From assembly GCA_033721915.1 (NCBI GenBank), contig JAWWAC010000002.1, positions 95,499-159,498 of the forward strand: DNA of 64,000 bases. Direction: 5' to 3'. The notes below the pieces were generated by a model. The model was given only the letters and a program-made list of their open reading frames with translations. It searched no databases and was not told where the DNA came from. The stretch comes from REBR01 sp033721915. Its GTDB lineage: Bacteria > Pseudomonadota > Gammaproteobacteria > Pseudomonadales > Oleiphilaceae. How positions within the stretch are numbered: position 1 is the stretch's first letter; every line of letters begins with the position of its first letter. A program made the translations under genes and the position numbers. Shown here one piece after another: positions 1 through 8,680 of the stretch.

Positions 1-1593
1 CTGCTCCCGGAAGGGGGAGTATACATAATACAGTCTTGGTTCCAGCGTCTGGATGAAAAACCGGTCACCCAGTGTCAGGTCCCGCTCAAAAAACAGCCCC
101 GTGTCCAGGTCCACAAAGGGCACGCTGCGGCTGAACCGCCCCGGCTGTGGACTATCTTCCAGCAGGTACTGGCTATGATCAAGCATCACGGAACTGCGCA
201 CAAAACCCGCCAGCCCGCTGTGGCCGGCGGACACGGAAGGCTGCAGACGCAGCCGGTTGCCCAGTGCCCGATCGCGGCCCTGCAGGCCCGTGTTATCCCG
301 CCAGAAATAGACATACTGCCCCCTGCTGCGCCAATCCAGGCCACCCGCCTCGCCATAGGCATCCAGTGACAGTGCCGGCAACTGGGCGTAGGGGCGGTCT
401 TGCCGGGCGATGGCCCGGTCCAGTGTCTGGAAATCCCGCACCGTGCCGGTGGCGCTCAGCCCCTCGCCGCTGTAGCGGGTGACGGCGCTGCGTGGCAGGT
501 GAGTGGTGCGGTCCAGGTTCAGGCTCCGGTTCAGGTCGGTGAGATAGTCCCGGTCACTGACCGCATTGTAATCCAGCTCGGAGTGCCAGTTCCGGTTCCA
601 GCGTGCCTTGCTGTTGAGGCTCAGCCCCCAGCGACGGCCATCCTCACCGGGGAACTCCTCACTGAAGTCATTATCACTGTTGATAAACCCCACCCCGAGG
701 TCGGTCTGACCCCAGCGGCTCAGGTAACGCCCTTCCAGCTCACTGAACAGGCCCCGGCGGTGAATGTACTGTGGGGTGAAGGTGGCGTCGTAGTGGGGTG
801 CCAGGTTGAAGTAATAGGGCTGGGCAAAAAAGATCCCGGCATCGGCGCTGGACGAGCCAAACGAAGGGTAAAGAAGGCCGCTGCGGCGGCGGTCATCAAT
901 GGGGAAGCTCATCCAGGGCACGTAGAACACCGGCACGTCCCGCACCTGAAGACGTACATGGCGGGCGGTGCCAAACCCCGCCTCCTGGTCCAGGTTGACC
1001 CGCGAGGCCACCAGCGACCAGTCGTTGTTGCCCGGCTGGCAGGTGGTGAGATAGGCCCCGTTGATGCGCATGGCCTCATCGCCACTGCGCTGCAGCGACT
1101 GGGCCTGGCCGCGCATATGGGACTCATGGAGCAGGAAGCTGGCGGTGTTGAGGCGCATATCACCGCTCTCGGCATCAAAAACGGCGGAGTCCCCGGTCAG
1201 CAGGAAGCCCTCGCCACGGCTGCTGACCGACCCCCTGAGGTGGGCAATGCCACTCTGCTGGTCGTATTCGGCATTGTCGCTGCGGGCCTGGAAAGGGCCA
1301 CGGGCGATGCGCACATCGCCGCTCATGGACAGTGATTCCTCAAAGCGGTAACGGGCACTGTCACTGGTGATAAACACCGCCCCGGCTTCGGGGGTCACCG
1401 GCGGGATCATGGCCGGCGCCTGGTAGGTGCCGCCACAGTAGGCCGGAGTCCGCTCACGGAGATCCCCTTCCAGGGCACCCATTGGCCGCCAGTCCATGTC
1501 CGCCGCACTGGGGGGCTCCGCCTGAAGCGGCACCGACAGCAGTGCCGTCAGGGACAGACCCAGCCACCGGCTTGATGCTTTTACAGAACCCAT
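1..1593 (-). CDS. lptD: LPS-assembly protein LptD (C-terminal part outside the window)
   Basis: Outer-membrane beta-barrel that, with LptE, inserts lipopolysaccharide into the outer leaflet. Reading leftwards from the ATG at 1593 gives 531 open codons that run off the left edge, so roughly the last third of the barrel is missing. There is a signal peptide (about residues 1-25), then an LptA-like OstA jellyroll (SARYRF, SMSGDVRIARG, NAEYDQQSG), then a barrel region rich in alternating aromatic strands (FYVPWMSFPIDDRR, GLLYPSFG). Two N-terminal cysteines, in AYCGGTY and TTCQPGNN, match the pair that forms interdomain disulfides with C-terminal cysteines in E. coli LptD; the partners lie outside the window. 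It is divergent from amgK, as in Pseudomonas. The call is secure; only completeness is unknown. Confidence 0.95.
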   Translation of the reverse strand, partial: MGSVKASSRWLGLSLTALLSVPLQAEPPSAADMDWRPMGALEGDLRERTPAYCGGTYQAPAMIPPVTPEAGAVFITSDSARYRFEESLSMSGDVRIARGPFQARSDNAEYDQQSGIAHLRGSVSSRGEGFLLTGDSAVFDAESGDMRLNTASFLLHESHMRGQAQSLQRSGDEAMRINGAYLTTCQPGNNDWSLVASRVNLDQEAGFGTARHVRLQVRDVPVFYVPWMSFPIDDRRRSGLLYPSFGSSSADAGIFFAQPYYFNLAPHYDATFTPQYIHRRGLFSELEGRYLSRWGQTDLGVGFINSDNDFSEEFPGEDGRRWGLSLNSKARWNRNWHSELDYNAVSDRDYLTDLNRSLNLDRTTHLPRSAVTRYSGEGLSATGTVRDFQTLDRAIARQDRPYAQLPALSLDAYGEAGGLDWRSRGQYVYFWRDNTGLQGRDRALGNRLRLQPSVSAGHSGLAGFVRSSVMLDHSQYLLEDSPQPGRFSRSVPFVDLDTGLFFERDLTLGDRFFIQTLEPRLYYVYSPFREQ

Positions 1594-1840
1594 CGGCACA
1601 GATGCTATCCCCTTGACGGCCCGGGAAGCGGCGGGTAACGGGGCCGCTGCTCAGAGGGGAGACAGTTTACACGTCGCGTTCTGCCTTGTTAACGACTCAT
1701 GCGGGCGGGCCCGTGATTCCGTCACGGAACAGGGCCTCAAGGGCACAACGGCAATCCCTGGCATAGACCCGGGCCCTGATGCAGAATATCAGCCACCGGT
1801 GAGGGAGCCCTCCCGGACGCCCATGCAACCCGAGGATTTT

Positions 1841-2875
1841 ATGGACAACCGTTACCGGAGCCTGACCCAGTGGCTCAGCCAGGTCCTGCCCGCCGCCCCC
1901 GACAGCCTGGAGCCGGTGGCCGGAGACGCCAGCTTCCGGCGTTATTTCCGGGCCCGCCTGACCCGTTCCGGGTCGTCACGCTCCTGGATGGTCATGGACG
2001 CGCCGCCGGAGAAAGAGGACTGCGGCCCCTTTGTGGCCATTGCCCGTCACTGGCACCAGCAGGGGCTGCATGTGCCGGAGGTCATGGCAGAGGACCGGCA
2101 GCAGGGGTTCCTGCTGCTGGAGGACCTCGGCGACCGGCTCTTTGGCCAGGCGTTTCTGAACGACCAGGGCAAGCCGGACCCGGCACTGGCGGAGCCGCTC
2201 TATGACAGCGCCATGGACGCACTGGTGCGCATACAGACACTGCCTCAGGACCTGCCACTGCCCCCCTATGACGCGGCCCTGCTGGAGCGGGAAATGCAGC
2301 TGTTCCCGGACTGGCTCCTGAAAGAGCAGCTGGGGCTGACCCTTTCCCCACAGGAGCAGGCCCTTCTGGACACCACCTTTGCCCGGTTGCGGGAGTCCGC
2401 CATGGCCCAGCCGGCGGCCACGGTGCACCGGGACTATCACTCACGCAACCTGCTGGTCACCGAGGGCCACAGCCCCGGCATTATCGACTTCCAGGACGCG
2501 GTGGTCGGCCCGGTCACCTACGACCTGGTGTCACTGCTCAAGGACTGTTACGTGCGCTGGCCCCGGGAGTCGGTGGCGCGCTGGATGGAGGATTACCGCC
2601 AGCGCAGCCAGGCACAGGGCCTGCATAATGCCGACAACGCCACCTTTACCCAGTGGTTTGAGCTGATGGGCATGCAGCGCCACCTCAAGGCCGCCGGCAT
2701 TTTTGCCCGGCTGGCACGGCGTGATGGCAAGGTCCGCTACCTGTCGGATGTGCCCAACACCGTGCAGTACCTGGTGGAAGCCAGCCAGCGCCAGTCCGCA
2801 CTGCGCCCCTTCGGCGACTGGCTCGAGGCCCGGGTCTGCCCGGCACTGGAACAGCTCGGCGGCAGCCCCTCATGA
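1841..2875 (+). CDS. amgK: N-acetylmuramate/N-acetylglucosamine anomeric kinase AmgK
   Basis: Aminoglycoside-phosphotransferase-fold kinase of 344 aa. In the Pseudomonas-type recycling route AmgK phosphorylates MurNAc at C1 and MurU then makes UDP-MurNAc, bypassing de novo MurA, the fosfomycin target. Visible motifs are the catalytic loop HRDYHSRN (about 196-203) and the metal-binding IDFQDA (about 215-220). I chose the ATG at 1841 because a GAGGA element lies just upstream and family members start close to this point; the reading frame stays open upstream to 1613, but that stretch has no conserved character. The stop overlaps the murU start by 4 nt (ATGA), indicating translational coupling. 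The function rests on the murU partner; on sequence alone it would only be an APH-family kinase. Confidence 0.88.
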   Translation: MDNRYRSLTQWLSQVLPAAPDSLEPVAGDASFRRYFRARLTRSGSSRSWMVMDAPPEKEDCGPFVAIARHWHQQGLHVPEVMAEDRQQGFLLLEDLGDRLFGQAFLNDQGKPDPALAEPLYDSAMDALVRIQTLPQDLPLPPYDAALLEREMQLFPDWLLKEQLGLTLSPQEQALLDTTFARLRESAMAQPAATVHRDYHSRNLLVTEGHSPGIIDFQDAVVGPVTYDLVSLLKDCYVRWPRESVARWMEDYRQRSQAQGLHNADNATFTQWFELMGMQRHLKAAGIFARLARRDGKVRYLSDVPNTVQYLVEASQRQSALRPFGDWLEARVCPALEQLGGSPS

Positions 2876-3561
2876 ACACACTGATACTGGCCGCCGGTCG
2901 CGGTGAACGCATGCGACCGCTGACACTGACCACCCCCAAGCCGCTTCTGTGCGTTGGCGGCCAGCCGCTGATCGTGCACCAGATTCACCGGCTGGCCGAA
3001 TCGGGCATACGGGATCTGGTCATCAATACCGCCTGGCTGGGTGAGAAGATCGAACAGACACTGGGGGATGGCCGCCAGTACCGCGTGGCCATCCGCTACT
3101 CCCGTGAGCCTGAGCCACTGGAAACACTGGGCGGGCTGCGCCATGCACTGCCACTGCTGAACCAGGGCGACTGGATACTGGTGGTCAACGGCGATATCTG
3201 GAGCGACTTTGATTTCAGCCGCCTCTGGCCACTGCCGGACCCGCAACAGTGCCTGGCGCGACTGGTGCTGGTGGACAACCCGCCACAGCACCCGGAGGGG
3301 GACTTTCAACGGGACTCCCGGGGGCAGGTGCACGCCAGCGGGCCGGACAAAAAGACCTTTGCTGGCATCAGCCTGCTGCACCGCCACCTGATCGAGCAGG
3401 CGCCGGCCAGAGAGAACCGCCTGGCGCCGGTGCTGAAAGCGGCCATGTCCCAGGGGCAGGTGCAGGGGCTATACCACCCGGGGCAGTGGCAGGATATCGG
3501 CACGCCGGAGCGCCTTGAGGCACTGGACCGGCAGCTGCGCCAGGGAGCACAGCCGTCATGA
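2872..3561 (+). CDS. murU: N-acetylmuramate 1-phosphate uridylyltransferase MurU
   Basis: Nucleotidyltransferase of 229 aa that converts MurNAc-1-phosphate plus UTP to UDP-MurNAc in the cytoplasm. The N-terminus carries the signature LAAGRGERMRPLTLTTPKPL (residues 5-24; the G-x-G-x-R and P-K elements bind the nucleotide). The metal-binding Asp of VVNGDIWSDFDF follows near residue 106. The length matches MurU and is shorter than the GlmU or RfbA families. It starts within the amgK stop codon, so the two form one operon. A general sugar-1-phosphate nucleotidyltransferase is the alternative, but adjacency to amgK makes MurU much likelier. Confidence 0.88.
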   Translation: MNTLILAAGRGERMRPLTLTTPKPLLCVGGQPLIVHQIHRLAESGIRDLVINTAWLGEKIEQTLGDGRQYRVAIRYSREPEPLETLGGLRHALPLLNQGDWILVVNGDIWSDFDFSRLWPLPDPQQCLARLVLVDNPPQHPEGDFQRDSRGQVHASGPDKKTFAGISLLHRHLIEQAPARENRLAPVLKAAMSQGQVQGLYHPGQWQDIGTPERLEALDRQLRQGAQPS

Positions 3562-3577
3562 CAGAGGCGGGACCACC

Positions 3578-4363
3578 ATGAAGCAAGGCGGACAGGAAAG
3601 GCCGGAAACACGCCATCAGCCACAACTGCCCCGGGAGCTGCCTGAGCTGCTGCGGGAGCTGGAGGCCTGCGGCCACCACGGCGTGCGGGTGCTGGAGCGC
3701 ACCGGGCTGCCCTTCTGGGGGCGCCCGCAGCTGTTCCGGCTGATGGGCTTTGTGGCCAAGGCGGACGGGCGCGTCACCGAGCTGGATATCCAGTACGCAC
3801 AGAGCCTGATGCGCTCCATGGCCCTGTCGACCCGTCAGCGGCGCCGCATGATCCGCCGTTTCCAGCAGGGCAAGGACCTTGACCGCCCCAAAAACCCCCT
3901 GTGGCTGCGCTGGCTGACGCCGCGCTGGCCCGGCACGGCATTGCGGCTGGCACTGGCACTGGGGCACCTGTGTCACCAGGAGGGGCCCGCCTCGCCGGCC
4001 CGGGTGAGCCGCGCACAGAGCGCACTGAACCAGATGGGGCTGCCGCCGGCGGCGGCCAGGCGCATACTGACCAGTTACCAGGGCAAGGTCTGGATCACCC
4101 GCCCCAGTGTCGGTGTAGTACCGCCGGTGAGTGGCTACAGCCATGCCTGCGACGTGCTCGGCGGCCAGCCCTCGGATTCCCTGCTGAGCCTGCGCCAGAA
4201 TTACCGCCGCCTGCGGGGGCGCTACCATCCGGACCGGGCCCAGCACCTGCCCGCCAGCGAACAGCAGCAGGCCCGGCAGAAGCTGGAACAGCTGCAGAAA
4301 GCCTGGGAAATTGTCTGCCACCGCCACCCGGACGCCGAGCAGCCAAGGCGCAGCCGTCGCTAG
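3578..4363 (+). CDS. TerB-like/J-domain protein, DjlA-related and cytosolic
   Basis: Protein of 261 aa with a helical TerB/DjlA-type domain (about residues 45-170, FRLMGFVAKADGRVTELD) and a C-terminal J-domain (about 195-255). The J-domain contains the invariant HPD tripeptide in RYHPDRAQ, which stimulates DnaK ATPase. E. coli DjlA begins with a transmembrane anchor; none is visible here, so this protein is probably soluble or lacks that part. The ATG at 3578 was chosen because it follows the murU stop by 16 nt; the in-frame extension upstream overlaps murU. It sits in the same synteny block as djlA in Pseudomonas. A role as a DnaK co-chaperone linked to envelope stress is inference. Confidence 0.75.
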   Translation: MKQGGQERPETRHQPQLPRELPELLRELEACGHHGVRVLERTGLPFWGRPQLFRLMGFVAKADGRVTELDIQYAQSLMRSMALSTRQRRRMIRRFQQGKDLDRPKNPLWLRWLTPRWPGTALRLALALGHLCHQEGPASPARVSRAQSALNQMGLPPAAARRILTSYQGKVWITRPSVGVVPPVSGYSHACDVLGGQPSDSLLSLRQNYRRLRGRYHPDRAQHLPASEQQQARQKLEQLQKAWEIVCHRHPDAEQPRRSRR

Positions 4364-4382
4364 TGTCCCGTCCGGGGGAGCA

Positions 4383-5426
4383 TCACAGCTCCCTGCCCAC
4401 CCGGTGCTTTTTCAGCCAGGCCCGCACCCGGTGGGCGATGCGCTTCTGGCTGGCGGGGTTGTCCACACCGCTCAGTGGCATGGTCTGCTGGTGGTAGTTG
4501 GCGAACTCGCCACGCCTGGCATCGTTACGGCGGCGCTCGCCGTCACCGGAGGGCTGCCGCGAGTCCACCAGGTCCAGCACCGGCAGGTCCCAGCCGGTGC
4601 CGAACAGCGCCTCCAGATCCCGGTCCAGTGGCGCCTGGAACCGAGCCGCCAGCCACACCATGCCAAGGCCACCCTCCGGCAGCTGGCGTGGGTTCTGCCG
4701 CACGAAGCGGGCCACGGTATCCGCGCCGGCCCCCACGCCGATCAGCACCACATTGTTGTAACCGGCCTGGCGCAGATGCACCACACCCGCCGCCACACGG
4801 GCCAGTGACTGCCCCTGAAAGACCTCCATGGCATCGCCCTGCCGGGGGAGATCCCCCGACATCTCCAGTGTCAGCCCCCTGGCGGCTGTGTCTTCCTGTG
4901 CCTCCTGCCCGGCCTGACCCTTGTTGCCGTCCTGGTCCTGACCATTCTCTTCCTGCCCATCCTCCTCCCGCGCGCCCTCCTCCTGCCCGGCGGGCACCCC
5001 ACCGGCGGCAAAGACACGCTCGGGAACGGACGTCACCCCCATGGGCGGCAGCCCCATGGCCAGTGTGCGCCAGCCCCCATCCGGCAGATGCTGGCGCAGT
5101 GCCTGCACCAGTGTGGCATCCGGCGACTGCCCGGTATCCGCCACAATCAGTGCCGCCCCCTGTCGGGAGGCCGTGGTCTCCCTCAGCTCCAGTGCGGCAA
5201 ACCGGCCCTCGCCGCTGTCGAGCATCACCACCTGTTCCGGGAAACGCGCCTTCAGTGCCTGGTCCCTGTTGCCGGTGACCAGCACCAGACGGGGCCCCTC
5301 GGGCTCCTCCTGTGCCGCCTCGCCGTCCGGTTGTGCCGGGTCCTCTTCCTGGGCCGGCAACGGCGTCAGCCACAACAGGGCCAGCAGGCACACCAGTCCC
5401 CAGCCTGGCCGGGCTCTTCTCCACAT
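4383..5426 (-). CDS. DUF3530 family secreted protein (predicted alpha/beta hydrolase-like)
   Basis: Protein of 347 aa beginning with a signal peptide (MWRRARPGWG followed by a hydrophobic run ending LTPLPAQ). The ATG at 5426 fits the signal peptide better than the longer in-frame start at 5519. After the signal comes a Glu/Asp/Gln-rich linker, then a domain with VVLIGVGAGADTV, resembling the nucleophile-elbow region of alpha/beta hydrolases, and a second acidic low-complexity segment (about residues 145-180, EEGAREEDGQEENGQ). The family is widespread in Pseudomonas-like bacteria but has no established function as far as I know. It lies tail to tail with the J-domain gene and divergent from rpe. 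Confidence 0.7.
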   Translation of the reverse strand: MWRRARPGWGLVCLLALLWLTPLPAQEEDPAQPDGEAAQEEPEGPRLVLVTGNRDQALKARFPEQVVMLDSGEGRFAALELRETTASRQGAALIVADTGQSPDATLVQALRQHLPDGGWRTLAMGLPPMGVTSVPERVFAAGGVPAGQEEGAREEDGQEENGQDQDGNKGQAGQEAQEDTAARGLTLEMSGDLPRQGDAMEVFQGQSLARVAAGVVHLRQAGYNNVVLIGVGAGADTVARFVRQNPRQLPEGGLGMVWLAARFQAPLDRDLEALFGTGWDLPVLDLVDSRQPSGDGERRRNDARRGEFANYHQQTMPLSGVDNPASQKRIAHRVRAWLKKHRVGREL

Positions 5427-5517
5427 CGCTGTTCTCCAGAGTCGTTTGAGGTGGCTTTGGTCAGCCCCCCGCTTCCGGTAAACTATAGCCCCTTTACGCG
5501 TAACCACAGGAATCTCC

Positions 5518-6195
5518 ATGAATCAGGCCCTGATTGCTCCGTCCATTCTCTCCGCCAATTTCGCCTGCCTCGGTGAGGAGGTGGACCAGGTGCTGGCCGC
5601 CGGTGCCGACTGGGTGCACTTTGATGTCATGGACAATCACTACGTGCCCAACCTGACCATCGGCCCCATGGTCTGTGCGGCACTGCGCAAGCACGGCGTC
5701 ACCGCCCCCATCGATGTGCACCTGATGGTGCAGCCGGTGGACGACCTGATCCGCCAGTTTATCGACGCCGGCGCCAGCTCCATCACCTTCCACCCGGAAG
5801 CCTCCGCCCATATTGACCGCTCATTGCAGCTGATCCGCGACGGCGGCTGCCAGGCGGGTCTGGTGTTCAACCCGGCCACGCCTCTGCATTACCTGAACCA
5901 TGTCATGGACAAGCTGGACATGGTACTGCTGATGTCCGTGAACCCGGGCTTTGGTGGCCAGTCCTTTATCCACTCCACACTGGAGAAGCTGCGCCAGACC
6001 CGGCAGAGAATCGACCAGAGCGGCCTGCCCATCCGCCTGGAAGTGGACGGGGGTGTCAAGAGCAACAACATCCGCGAAATCGCCGCGGCCGGCGCCGACA
6101 CCTTTGTGGCCGGCTCCGCCATCTTCAACGCACCGGACTACCAGCAGGTGATCCGTGAGATGCGCGAGCAGATTGCACTGGCACGCAGTGTATGA
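5518..6195 (+). CDS. rpe: Ribulose-phosphate 3-epimerase
   Basis: TIM-barrel enzyme of 225 aa that interconverts ribulose-5-phosphate and xylulose-5-phosphate in the pentose phosphate pathway. Signatures include FDVMDNHYVPNLTIGP (about residues 39-54, metal ligand region), HLMVQPVDD, MSVNPGFGGQSFI (phosphate-binding loop) and EVDGGV with the catalytic Asp. Full length and intact. An AGGA element precedes the ATG. The stop overlaps the gph start by 4 nt. The rpe-gph-trpE order is the same as in Pseudomonas aeruginosa. Confidence 0.97.
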   Translation: MNQALIAPSILSANFACLGEEVDQVLAAGADWVHFDVMDNHYVPNLTIGPMVCAALRKHGVTAPIDVHLMVQPVDDLIRQFIDAGASSITFHPEASAHIDRSLQLIRDGGCQAGLVFNPATPLHYLNHVMDKLDMVLLMSVNPGFGGQSFIHSTLEKLRQTRQRIDQSGLPIRLEVDGGVKSNNIREIAAAGADTFVAGSAIFNAPDYQQVIREMREQIALARSV

Positions 6196-6902
6196 GCCTC
6201 AACCCCTGGCCTGACGCCATACTGCTGGACCTGGACGGCACCCTGGTGGACAGCGCGCCGGACCTTGCCATGGCGGTGGACACCATGCTCACCGCACTGG
6301 GAAGGCCTGCGGCGGGGGTCGACCGTGTGCGACTCTGGGTGGGTAACGGCGCCCGGAAGCTGATCGAGCGGGCCCTGGCGGGCACCGGCGACCCGCAAGC
6401 CGATGGCAACGACGGCCCCCAGACACCCCACAGCGAGGCACTCTTCCAGCAGGCCCGAGAGGCCTTTTTTACCGCCTACCGGCGTTGCAATGGCCACAGC
6501 AGCAAGCTGTATCCGGGGGTGGCGGCGTTTCTCAGGGAAGCCAAGGCCCGTGGCAGCCATCTGGCGGTGGTGACCAACAAACCCGCCGAGTTTACCGGGC
6601 CACTGCTGAAGGCCATGGGCATCGAGGGGGACTTTGAGGCCGTGATCAGCGGCGACACCCTCACGGACAGTGACGGTGAGCCGGTGCGCAAGCCCGACCC
6701 GGCACCCTTGCGGGAGGCATTGCGGCAACTGGGCATTGCCACGGAAAAGGCCCTGATGGTGGGCGACTCCAGGGCCGATATGGACGCCGCCCGGGCACTG
6801 GGCCTGCCGGTGGCGGCGGTGACCTACGGCTACAGCCAGGGCACGCCCGTGGCCTTGCTGGGGCCGGATCATGTGGTGGACTCACTCACCGAACTGCTGT
6901 GA
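6192..6902 (+). CDS. gph: Phosphoglycolate phosphatase
   Basis: HAD-superfamily hydrolase of 236 aa that dephosphorylates 2-phosphoglycolate. Motif I is DLDGTLVDSAPDL (catalytic Asp near residues 13 and 15), motif II contains VVTNKP, and motif III/IV is KPDPAPL followed by MVGDSRADMDAARAL. A cap domain lies between about residues 20 and 90. It is translationally coupled to rpe through an ATGA overlap. Full length. Confidence 0.93.
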   Translation: MSLNPWPDAILLDLDGTLVDSAPDLAMAVDTMLTALGRPAAGVDRVRLWVGNGARKLIERALAGTGDPQADGNDGPQTPHSEALFQQAREAFFTAYRRCNGHSSKLYPGVAAFLREAKARGSHLAVVTNKPAEFTGPLLKAMGIEGDFEAVISGDTLTDSDGEPVRKPDPAPLREALRQLGIATEKALMVGDSRADMDAARALGLPVAAVTYGYSQGTPVALLGPDHVVDSLTELL

Positions 6903-6946
6903 CCCGCCACCGGCTCTTCTTCAAGGCCCCTGTCAGTCACCCCGTG

Positions 6947-6975
6947 TTGCGTCGACCCGGGGCCTTAGGTAATCT
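6947..6975 (+). promoter_or_regulatory. Predicted sigma70 promoter of the trp operon
   Basis: A -35 element TTGCGT (6947-6952) and a -10 element TAATCT (6970-6975) are separated by 17 nt. They lie 51 nt upstream of the trpL start and downstream of the gph stop. Inferred by eye; no TrpR-type operator was recognised. Confidence 0.45.
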
Positions 6976-7026
6976 TTGCAGTTCAATCAACACGCTTTCC
7001 CAACCGGAATCACAAGGAGACCGGGT

Positions 7027-7101
7027 GTGACCACCGGACTGAAAAAAGCCACTGCAATCGTGCACCCTGCGCGCTGGGCAAATCCGCGCTGGCGATGGTA
7101 A
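7027..7101 (+). CDS. trpL: trp operon leader peptide
   Basis: A 24-residue ORF with a GTG start 9 nt after a strong AAGGAG ribosome-binding site. The peptide ends RWANPRWRW and then stop, so three of the last eight residues are Trp. This is the hallmark of a transcription-attenuation leader: under Trp starvation the ribosome stalls on these codons and changes the fold of the RNA downstream. It sits 69 nt upstream of trpE, the first gene of tryptophan biosynthesis. Confidence 0.9.
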   Translation: MTTGLKKATAIVHPARWANPRWRW

Positions 7102-7158
7102 TGCATTGCCTCTGATTCCGGGTGTGCGCCAGGCAGCCCCCTTTGCCCATGCTTTTTT
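7075..7158 (+). promoter_or_regulatory. Predicted trp attenuator RNA
   Basis: Two inverted pairs lie across the end of trpL. TGGGCAAA (7075-7082) pairs perfectly with TTTGCCCA (7142-7149), which is followed after two bases by a C and T6 (7153-7158), as in an intrinsic terminator. CTGGCG (7089-7094) pairs with CGCCAG (7127-7132). Both left arms contain or overlap Trp codons of trpL, so a stalled ribosome would mask them and open the structure. The exact terminator/antiterminator exchange cannot be settled by eye. Confidence 0.55.
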
Positions 7159-7170
7159 CAGGAACTTCTT

Positions 7171-8679
7171 ATGAACCCCGAACAGTTTGCCGCCTATGCC
7201 GGTGAAGGCTACAACCGTATCCCCGTTTATCGGGAGGTCTTCGCCGATCTCGATACACCGCTGAGCACCTACCTCAAGCTGGCCGATGGCCCCTACTCCT
7301 ACCTGCTGGAGTCCGTCCAGGGGGGCGAGAAATGGGGCCGTTACTCCATTATCGGGCTGCCGGCCCGTGAGCGGCTGCGTGTGACTGGCCACCGTGTGGT
7401 CCACGAGCGGGACCAGCAGGTGCTCCACGAAAGCGACGAGACGGACCCCCTGGCCTTTATCGAGGCCTTCCAGAACCGTTACCGCTCACCGGACCTGCCG
7501 GAGCTGCCCCGCTTCAACGGCGGACTGGTGGGCTATTTCGGCTACGACACCGTGCGCTACATCGAGCCGCGACTGGCGGGCAAGGCCCCCCCGGACGACC
7601 CCCTGGACACCCCGGACATTCTGCTGATGCTCTCCGACGAGGTGGTGGTGTTCGACAACCTGAGGGGCAAGCTCAGCCTGATCGTGCAGACCGACCCGGC
7701 ACGTCCCGATGCCTACAACCAGGCACTGGCCCGGCTGGATGAACTGGAGAGGGACCTGCGCCGGAAGAAGGCCAGTGGTCCCGCCAGCCCAGAGGCGCAC
7801 CCGCCCATCCGTGAGGAGGACTTCCACTCCGGACTGAGCCAGACGGATTTCGAGACGGCGGTGGAGAAGATCCGCGAGTACGTACTGGACGGTGACGTGA
7901 TGCAGACGGTGCTCTCACAGCGCATGTCCGTGCCCTTCGCCGCGCCGCCACTGAACCTGTACCGGGCACTGCGCACACTCAACCCCTCCCCCTACATGTA
8001 TTTTCTCAACCTGGGGGACTTCCACATCGTCGGCTCCTCACCGGAGATACTCGCCCGTGTGGAGGACAACGAAGTCACGGTGCGCCCACTGGCCGGCACC
8101 CGCAAGCGCGGCGCCAGCCGGGAACAGGACCAGGCACTGGAGGCGGAGCTGCTGGCGGACCCCAAGGAGCTGGCGGAGCACCTGATGCTGATCGACCTGG
8201 GGCGCAATGACATCGGCCGCGTGTGCGACACCGGCTCGGTGAAGGTCACGGACAAGATGGCCGTGGAACGCTACTCCCACGTCATGCACATCGTCTCCAA
8301 CGTCAGCGGACAGCTGCGCTGCGACCTGACCCCCATGGACGTGCTGAGGGCCACACTGCCCGCCGGCACTCTCAGTGGTGCCCCCAAGATCCGCGCCATG
8401 GAGATTCTCGACGAGCTGGAGCCGGTCAAGCGCGGCGTCTACGGCGGCGCCGTGGGCTACCTCTCATGGACCGGCAAGATGGACACTGCCATCGCCATCC
8501 GCACCGCCGTGATCAAGGACCAGACACTGCATATCCAGGCCGGCGCCGGCGTGGTGGCGGACTCGGTGCCCCGCCTTGAGTGGAAGGAAACCAAGAACAA
8601 GGGCCGCGCCATCTTCCGGGCGGCGGACATGGCCCTGCGGGACTTCCATGACAGTTATACTGACGGCGGGGGACAATGA
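7171..8679 (+). CDS. trpE: Anthranilate synthase component I
   Basis: Chorismate-utilising subunit of 502 aa that forms anthranilate using ammonia delivered by TrpG. The N-terminal half contains the Trp feedback-inhibition region (SYLLESVQGGEKWGRYS, with the LLES-type element). The C-terminal catalytic domain has VRPLAGTRKRG, LPAGTLSGAPKIRAME and GAVGYLSW with AIAIRTA. Full length. The stop lies 1 nt before the trpG start, so the two subunits are probably translated in concert. In P. aeruginosa trpE is separated from trpGDC by a pyocin cluster; here they are contiguous. Confidence 0.97.
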   Translation: MNPEQFAAYAGEGYNRIPVYREVFADLDTPLSTYLKLADGPYSYLLESVQGGEKWGRYSIIGLPARERLRVTGHRVVHERDQQVLHESDETDPLAFIEAFQNRYRSPDLPELPRFNGGLVGYFGYDTVRYIEPRLAGKAPPDDPLDTPDILLMLSDEVVVFDNLRGKLSLIVQTDPARPDAYNQALARLDELERDLRRKKASGPASPEAHPPIREEDFHSGLSQTDFETAVEKIREYVLDGDVMQTVLSQRMSVPFAAPPLNLYRALRTLNPSPYMYFLNLGDFHIVGSSPEILARVEDNEVTVRPLAGTRKRGASREQDQALEAELLADPKELAEHLMLIDLGRNDIGRVCDTGSVKVTDKMAVERYSHVMHIVSNVSGQLRCDLTPMDVLRATLPAGTLSGAPKIRAMEILDELEPVKRGVYGGAVGYLSWTGKMDTAIAIRTAVIKDQTLHIQAGAGVVADSVPRLEWKETKNKGRAIFRAADMALRDFHDSYTDGGGQ

Positions 8680-8680
8680 C

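Noticed and set aside
400..1335. 311-codon plus-strand open frame at the left edge
   Set aside because: Antisense shadow of lptD, whose reading frame shows OstA and barrel motifs.
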